Source: CAZSMC01 sp964607755 (GTDB lineage: Bacteria > Zhuqueibacterota > Zhuqueibacteria > Residuimicrobiales > Krinioviventaceae). Taken from it: a stretch of DNA of 64,000 nucleotides. Every line of letters begins with the position of its first letter. Position 1 is the first letter of the stretch. The stretch lies in NCBI GenBank assembly GCA_964607755.1, contig CAZSMC010000014.1:1-64000 (forward strand). Direction: 5' to 3'. Below the pieces are notes generated by a model. That model searched no databases and was not told the origin of the DNA. It was given only the letters and a program-made list of their open reading frames with translations. Below are positions 59,445-64,000 of the stretch, piece by piece. A program made the position numbers and the translations under genes.

Positions 59445-61325
59445 TTAGCCTTTTAATTTCCCCACCAAATACATCAACGCCTCCCGCATATACCAGCCAT
59501 GATCCTGCATGTCCTCGGTGCGTTCTATAGTGGCTTGCATCTCGGGCAGTGCCGGACGAGCTTTTTCGTCGATCACCACGAGTATTTCCGTAGCATGCAA
59601 AGCTACCCTTATATCTTCATGCGACAAGCCCTCAGCCAACACCTGAACCGCAGCGCTACATTCATCGAGATTGCACAATGCTTCGGCAGCAGTGAAACGT
59701 ACAGCCGGCGACACATCGTTCAGAGAGGCTTTTAACGCTGTCAATGCAGGTTGAGCTTTTTTACCAAGCGCAGCCAGACCGGTTGCTGCCCAGTAACGCA
59801 CTGCACTGTCGGGATCGGCACATCCTGCTTTTAATGCCGAAAGATGGTCAGGTCCTCTTCCGACGCGGTCGGCCATCTCAAGAATTCGTTCCAATGGGTA
59901 CCGGTTCGGGTCCTGACCAACAAAAAATGGCGGCTCGCCATCGGCGCGCTCGAGCATTTGCGTTTCATGCAAAAAAGACAAATCCCGGGTTTGCAGAATC
60001 CAGTCATATAATATCGAACGCATTTCTTTTAATCGATCTTGAAATTCATCTTGTCCGGCAAGATTTTTCAATTCCCAGGGATCCTCTTTTGTATCATACA
60101 ACTCTTCAACCGGTTTTGACGGTTGCATGAGCCAGGTTTCCGGGCCGGATAATTGTCCGGCTTTGTGCAAGCGTCGCAGCTCCTGGCGAATCGGTGTGCG
60201 CTCGGAATAAAAGCTTCGCTGCATACGCGGCCGGTGCGGCAGGAAATTACGAATATACTGATATCGTCCATCATGCAACGTCCGGCTGCATTCTAAAACC
60301 TCGTCAACCCGGTCACGGATGGCCACGATATGTTGGCGGGGCGTAGCGTCAAAGTGTCCCAAAAACGGTCGACCTTGTGCAATATTCGGCGTCTCAATAT
60401 TGGCAAGACTTAAAACTGTCGGTCCGAAATCGGCAAAACTGACGAGCCGGTCGGTGTTCTCACCAGACTTTGCCGGAGCCAAATGCTGATACTTTTCCGG
60501 GAAACGAATGATCAGTGCCACTTTGATGCCGGTATCGTGCAGCCAGCGTTTGCCGCGTGGTAAGCCGTCTCCATGGTCAGAGTAAAAGAACACAATCGTA
60601 TCTTCGGCCAGGCCATCTTTTTCGAGCTGATCGAGAATATTCTGCACCTGCTGATCCATTCGTGTCACTTGCGTGTAAAAAGCCGTCATATTAATTCTAA
60701 CGGTTTCGGTGTCCGGATAAAAAGGCGGCAGTGGAGTGTTGTCCGGGTCATATTGCCTGGATGCCGGTAGCTCCTGATTCACTTTCTGAAGTTCGTCCTT
60801 GCCATAACGCGTCCGGCTCTGATGCGTGGTCATAAAATTGAACACACTAAAAAACGGTTTGTCCTTCGGACGCTTACGCCAGTGCGCGGTTTCACTGGAT
60901 TCGTCCCAGGCAGCATCCGGAGTCGAAAAATTGTAATCTTCTTTGACATTATTGCTGCAATAATAGCCATTTTTCCGCAGATATTCTGTAAAACACTTTA
61001 TGGAATCCGGTTTCGGCACCACGCCCCGCAAATGTTGGGTACCAAGCGTGCTGGCAAAGATGCCGGTAATCAGGCTGGAACGTGCTGGTGTGCACAGCGG
61101 AGCAGTGGCATAGGCATTGTCATACCGAACGCCCTCTCTGGCCAGCCGGTCCAGATTCGGCGTGATAGCGGCATCATCACCATAACATCCCAAATGCGGA
61201 CTCATGTCCTCGCACGTAATCCACAGAATATTTGGTTGTTCGTTTTTTTGTTGTTCGCACGATAGTGACAGAATGGCTGAACCTGTCAATAGGCCTGCTG
61301 TTTTTAAAAACTCACGTCGTTTCAT
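59445..61325 (-). CDS. Exported sulfatase with C-terminal HEAT repeats
   Basis: About 626 residues from MKRREFLKTAGLLTGSAILS (twin arginine, SLSC may be lipidated). The formylglycine motif is CTPAR within APLCTPARSSLITGIF. IVFFYSDHGDGLPRGKRWLH carries metal ligands. HEAT repeats follow from about residue 500 (AVRYWAATGLAALGKKAQPA, AVRFTAAEALCNLDECSAAV). AGGAG lies seven bases before the chosen ATG. It is a paralogue of the 50.5-kb sulfatase. Substrate unknown. Confidence 0.92.
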   Translation of the reverse strand: MKRREFLKTAGLLTGSAILSLSCEQQKNEQPNILWITCEDMSPHLGCYGDDAAITPNLDRLAREGVRYDNAYATAPLCTPARSSLITGIFASTLGTQHLRGVVPKPDSIKCFTEYLRKNGYYCSNNVKEDYNFSTPDAAWDESSETAHWRKRPKDKPFFSVFNFMTTHQSRTRYGKDELQKVNQELPASRQYDPDNTPLPPFYPDTETVRINMTAFYTQVTRMDQQVQNILDQLEKDGLAEDTIVFFYSDHGDGLPRGKRWLHDTGIKVALIIRFPEKYQHLAPAKSGENTDRLVSFADFGPTVLSLANIETPNIAQGRPFLGHFDATPRQHIVAIRDRVDEVLECSRTLHDGRYQYIRNFLPHRPRMQRSFYSERTPIRQELRRLHKAGQLSGPETWLMQPSKPVEELYDTKEDPWELKNLAGQDEFQDRLKEMRSILYDWILQTRDLSFLHETQMLERADGEPPFFVGQDPNRYPLERILEMADRVGRGPDHLSALKAGCADPDSAVRYWAATGLAALGKKAQPALTALKASLNDVSPAVRFTAAEALCNLDECSAAVQVLAEGLSHEDIRVALHATEILVVIDEKARPALPEMQATIERTEDMQDHGWYMREALMYLVGKLKG

Positions 61326-61378
61326 TCTTCCACTCCTTTTGTTCAACGGACTGTTTTAATCAAAATTTTCACAAAATA

Positions 61379-61987
61379 TCAATCATGGTGTTTTTCTTTC
61401 CTGGCGATAATCTGTACCACAGCAGCCTTGCCGGTGTGATGGATTCCCTCGCGAATATTCCGGACAAGGTCTTTGGCATGTAAAAATGACAATCCGTTCA
61501 ACTCTTTTTTTGCGGAATTTAAATCGATCAGTAAATCACGGTTGGGCGGACCGCCGGTGTTGTATTGCAATTGTTTTTCGGAAAAAGCTTCCATTAAAAA
61601 AATGCCATTTGGAGCAAGACCGGCTACGCAGCGTTGAAAAACCTCGTGTCGAGCTTCCATTGGCAAGTGACAAAATATAGAAACAATGCCTTGCCACTGC
61701 CACTCATCTATGGGCCAATCAACAAGGTCAGCCTGGATTGTGTTTATTTTGACATTTTCACTCTCAGCCAAATCCCGGGCCTTGCTCAAACCAACACGTG
61801 ACGTGTCGATTGCGGTCACGTCGTAGCCCTGTTGGGCCAGATAAACGGCATTGCGGCCTTCACCTTCGGCCAGACACAACACCCGGCCTTTGGGAATGTG
61901 ATGGACATTCTCAGCAAGAAATGAATTCGGTTCTGTGCCGTAAACGTATTCCGGCCGGTCATAGCGGTCATCCCAAAATGTTCGCAT
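61379..61987 (-). CDS. Class I SAM methyltransferase (TehB-like)
   Basis: A 202-residue enzyme. EYVYGTEPNSFLAENVHHIP, then motif I GRVLCLAEGEGRNAVYLAQQ, YDVTAIDTSRVGLSKARDLA and the QGIVSIFCHLPMEARHEVFQ region are typical of TehB/UbiE-type methyltransferases. It could detoxify tellurite or thiols or methylate another small molecule. It overlaps no neighbour and follows the DUF1028 gene by 9 bp in the same direction, so co-transcription is likely. Confidence 0.85.
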   Translation of the reverse strand: MRTFWDDRYDRPEYVYGTEPNSFLAENVHHIPKGRVLCLAEGEGRNAVYLAQQGYDVTAIDTSRVGLSKARDLAESENVKINTIQADLVDWPIDEWQWQGIVSIFCHLPMEARHEVFQRCVAGLAPNGIFLMEAFSEKQLQYNTGGPPNRDLLIDLNSAKKELNGLSFLHAKDLVRNIREGIHHTGKAAVVQIIARKEKHHD

Positions 61988-61996
61988 GATCTTTCC

Positions 61997-62995
61997 TCAT
62001 TTCTCGCCGACAATATCGTCAAATTCGGGATGATCGCGAAGCGATTCCAGATCGTCATCCTTACGTGCCTGATGACGCAATTTTGGATTCAACTGACACG
62101 CTTTTCTCAACGCTTGTATAGCTTTTTCATGTTGATCTGCGGCAGCCCGAATCACAGCAAGGTCATATTGCACTTCCGCGTAATCCGGATCCAGTTCAGC
62201 AGCACGCTCCATCGGTGGCAATGCTTTTTCAGCTTTGCCCCTGGTGAACAGCGTCCAGGCTTCGTTCCAGGCGTAATTCAATTGAGCTATTTTCAACAGC
62301 CGTCCAAGTTCTTCAAATGGCTTTTTGTGATCATCCACTCGAATATCAATGGCCCGGTCCGTGTAACCGCCATAGCCGCTATTTTCTTTGACCACCAAAA
62401 GCGCAGCAGACTGCTTGCCGCGGGAATCTCCACCTTTTGCCTCACCAGCTAACAGCGCCTTGTAAAGACGTTCAGACAAGGTTCCGCTGGTGTTCACGAA
62501 CGTGCTTTCCATAGCCGTAACCACTGCTTCACCGGTGAGAATGTTCCCCTGGCAGGCATAGTTTTCTCCGGTTCTGCCCCCGGCCCAGGGCAGGCACTCA
62601 TCGCCAGTAAAAGTAACCGACTGGCCGTCAGCCGCGACAATGCCAAATTGCCGGCGCTGGGGATGAGTGTCCTCCCGCAGCAAAATATCCCGGACCTCTT
62701 CGGGCGTGGCACCTTTTTCCAGTAAATCAAGTCCCTGCCAGCCGAACGATGTATTGGCAAAAGATTGTGTCGCCACAGCACCGATATTCGCTTCTGCCCA
62801 GGGCACGACTGTGCCAACGGCAAAAAATCGCGACGCCACCGCGATGCCCAGTTCGCCGGTTTCCGGATCCCGACCCACTATTGAAAAAGTGGCTACTGTT
62901 TTGTTTCCGTCCTCGCACGTAGCAGAAAGAGAGATACTCTGAAATGCAAGCAGTACGATTAACAAAAATCCAAAAAACTTAACTTGTACGCTCAT
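61997..62995 (-). CDS. Exported DUF1028 (Ntn-hydrolase-like) protein with TPR tail
   Basis: A 332-residue protein with a signal peptide (about 1-25, LLIVLLAFQSISLSATC). The DUF1028 domain (about 33-230) includes TFSIVGRDPETGELGIAVAS, VVPWAEANIGAVATQSFANT and RGKQSAALLVVKENSGYGGY. Two TPR-type repeats follow, with PDYAEVQYDLAVIRAAADQH. The domain resembles Ntn hydrolases, suggesting a peptidase or acylase role. Not proven. Confidence 0.85.
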   Translation of the reverse strand: MSVQVKFFGFLLIVLLAFQSISLSATCEDGNKTVATFSIVGRDPETGELGIAVASRFFAVGTVVPWAEANIGAVATQSFANTSFGWQGLDLLEKGATPEEVRDILLREDTHPQRRQFGIVAADGQSVTFTGDECLPWAGGRTGENYACQGNILTGEAVVTAMESTFVNTSGTLSERLYKALLAGEAKGGDSRGKQSAALLVVKENSGYGGYTDRAIDIRVDDHKKPFEELGRLLKIAQLNYAWNEAWTLFTRGKAEKALPPMERAAELDPDYAEVQYDLAVIRAAADQHEKAIQALRKACQLNPKLRHQARKDDDLESLRDHPEFDDIVGEK

Positions 62996-63074
62996 TCTTT
63001 TTCCTTTTTAATCAAAAGTTATTCGAATAGTAATGTTAAAATGTATAATCTACAATAGGAAATACAGCTAACGA

Positions 63075-64000
63075 TCATGGTTTTATCCACATGCCGGCAG
63101 AATGGCTTTTTATTACGGCATCAATGACTCGCATATTGGCAACAGCGTCTTCGAGAGGCGTGGGAACAGGCTCGTCTTTTAAAACAGCCTGGGAAAACGC
63201 ATCACCTTGCAGTTTGTACTGATTACAAACGTCAAACTTGATTTCTTCGACGTTGCCCTGCTGTTTCAGCCACAGGCGAGTCGGTTTGTCATGTGGTGCA
63301 TTAAAAGGAATGTCGATTTCAATTTGACCATCTGTGCCAAAAACAAGAACCCGTTGATAAGGTTCCAGTTGCGTTCCCACGGAAAAAGTTGCACGACCCT
63401 GATCGAATTTCAAAATGACAGAAGTGAGAATATCGGTTTTAAATGCCGGATCAAAATCCATGTGACCAAAAACTTCGGTCGGCTCGTCATCGAAAAGGAA
63501 ACGCGCCACAGAAATGGGATAGCACCCGATGTCCAGCAATCCGCCACCGCCGTATTCGGCAATATTGCGCACGTCCTCCGGATCGAAATTATGGTAACAA
63601 AAAAATGTCTGAATCGTTTTCAAATCCCCAATCTCACCGGTCTTTACCAGGTCTTTTGCTTTTATCCATTGCGGATGGAACCGGTACATAAAAGCTTCCA
63701 TCACTTTGAGATCTGGATACATTTTAGCATTCTCGGCCAATTCTGCGGCTTCGTCGGCAGAGAGCGCAATGGGTTTTTCACATAAAACATGTTTGCCGGC
63801 ATGCAGCGCTCTGATGGTCCATGAAATATGCAAATGGTTTGGCAACGGATTGTAGATGGCATGAACATCTTTGTCCGTTAACAATTCATCGTACGAGCCA
63901 TAGGCCCTGGGAATGTCGAGGTTTTTGGCCGCGGCCCGGGCCCGCTTTTCTTCCCGCGAAGCAATAGCGAGTATTGAACACTTTTCACTCTGCTGCATAG
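63075..64000 (-). CDS. Gfo/Idh/MocA-family dehydrogenase, 5' end outside the window
   Basis: 307 residues of an NAD(P)-dependent sugar or polyol oxidoreductase. AIYNPLPNHLHISWTIRALH, AGKHVLCEKPIALSADEAAE (catalytic Lys in EKPIA) and YGGGGLLDIGCYPISVARFL are typical of the family. The N-terminal GxGxxG Rossmann motif is missing because the gene continues past base 64000; the first ATG seen (63998) is not the true start. Probably cytoplasmic. Substrate unknown. Confidence 0.92.
   Translation of the reverse strand, partial: MQQSEKCSILAIASREEKRARAAAKNLDIPRAYGSYDELLTDKDVHAIYNPLPNHLHISWTIRALHAGKHVLCEKPIALSADEAAELAENAKMYPDLKVMEAFMYRFHPQWIKAKDLVKTGEIGDLKTIQTFFCYHNFDPEDVRNIAEYGGGGLLDIGCYPISVARFLFDDEPTEVFGHMDFDPAFKTDILTSVILKFDQGRATFSVGTQLEPYQRVLVFGTDGQIEIDIPFNAPHDKPTRLWLKQQGNVEEIKFDVCNQYKLQGDAFSQAVLKDEPVPTPLEDAVANMRVIDAVIKSHSAGMWIKP

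Noticed and set aside
1..64000. CRISPR arrays, complete prophage, rRNA genes or insertion sequences
   Set aside because: No regularly spaced repeats, transposase, phage structural genes or rRNA sequence were seen on either strand.

Overview
The window comes from a Gram-negative, at least partly anaerobic bacterium of moderate G+C. It carries a TonB receptor, a BamA-type barrel, Lgt and lipoproteins. A Mrp/Nuo-type ion-pumping complex, superoxide reductase, many ferredoxin-type proteins and several Tat-exported sulfatases suggest the FCB group (Calditrichota/KSB1-like). That placement is inference from gene content; there is no rRNA here.

Layout. 0.1-2.5 kb: tRNA-Asp and tRNA-Val, then genomic debris (hsdS remnant, two four-helix-bundle proteins, frameshifted nagB). 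2.6-14.2 kb: rex, with a near-consensus Rex operator at its 5' end, then 13 closely packed plus-strand genes. These encode MrpEFG, a DUF4040 subunit, MrpB, MrpC, two MrpD/NuoL-type antiporter subunits, NuoH-, NuoB-, NuoC- and NuoD-like proteins, and a last protein fusing a NuoI-type ferredoxin to a GltD/NfnL-type FAD/NAD(P)H module. The order matches the archaeal mbx/mbs operon (A B C D F G H H' M J K L N). The NuoD-like subunit has neither the Ni-binding cysteine pairs of hydrogenases nor the quinone tyrosine of complex I. 14.4-17.4 kb: His-rich membrane protein plus TonB receptor.

17.5-32.2 kb: a long minus-strand cluster headed by a Fur regulator with a good Fur box. It holds three NifX/ORP-type proteins, ferredoxin, peptide deformylase, DUF169, TSUP exporter, Lgt, an MFS protein, DUF5320, a thiamine-binding-type protein, a radical SAM protein, MBL and HD proteins, uracil-DNA glycosylase and a fused double MinD-type ATPase with inserted ferredoxins. 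It resembles the orange-protein (ORP) / metal-cluster neighbourhoods of anaerobes. Several genes in it are shortened by in-frame or clean internal deletions that leave both ends in place.

32.5-49.3 kb: mixed functions (pirin, amino-acid permease, exported methyltransferase, nitrilase, superoxide reductase, truncated Lon-like protein, ZIP transporter, sulfatase, double-headed MerR regulator, C1 peptidase, bactofilin/BamA barrel). 49.5-64 kb: RluD-type synthase, two sulfatases with HEAT tails, Tat aldo/keto reductase, GH5 glycosidase and another putative glycosidase lipoprotein, PAP2 phosphatase, two decayed MNT/HEPN toxin-antitoxin pairs, DUF1028 protein and a Gfo/Idh/MocA dehydrogenase cut by the window edge. 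The sulfatases and glycosidases suggest use of sulfated polysaccharides.

The best candidate for an under-described system is the Rex-linked Mbs-like complex with its fused NAD(P)H module (3.3-14.2 kb); second is the Fur-headed metal-cluster operon.
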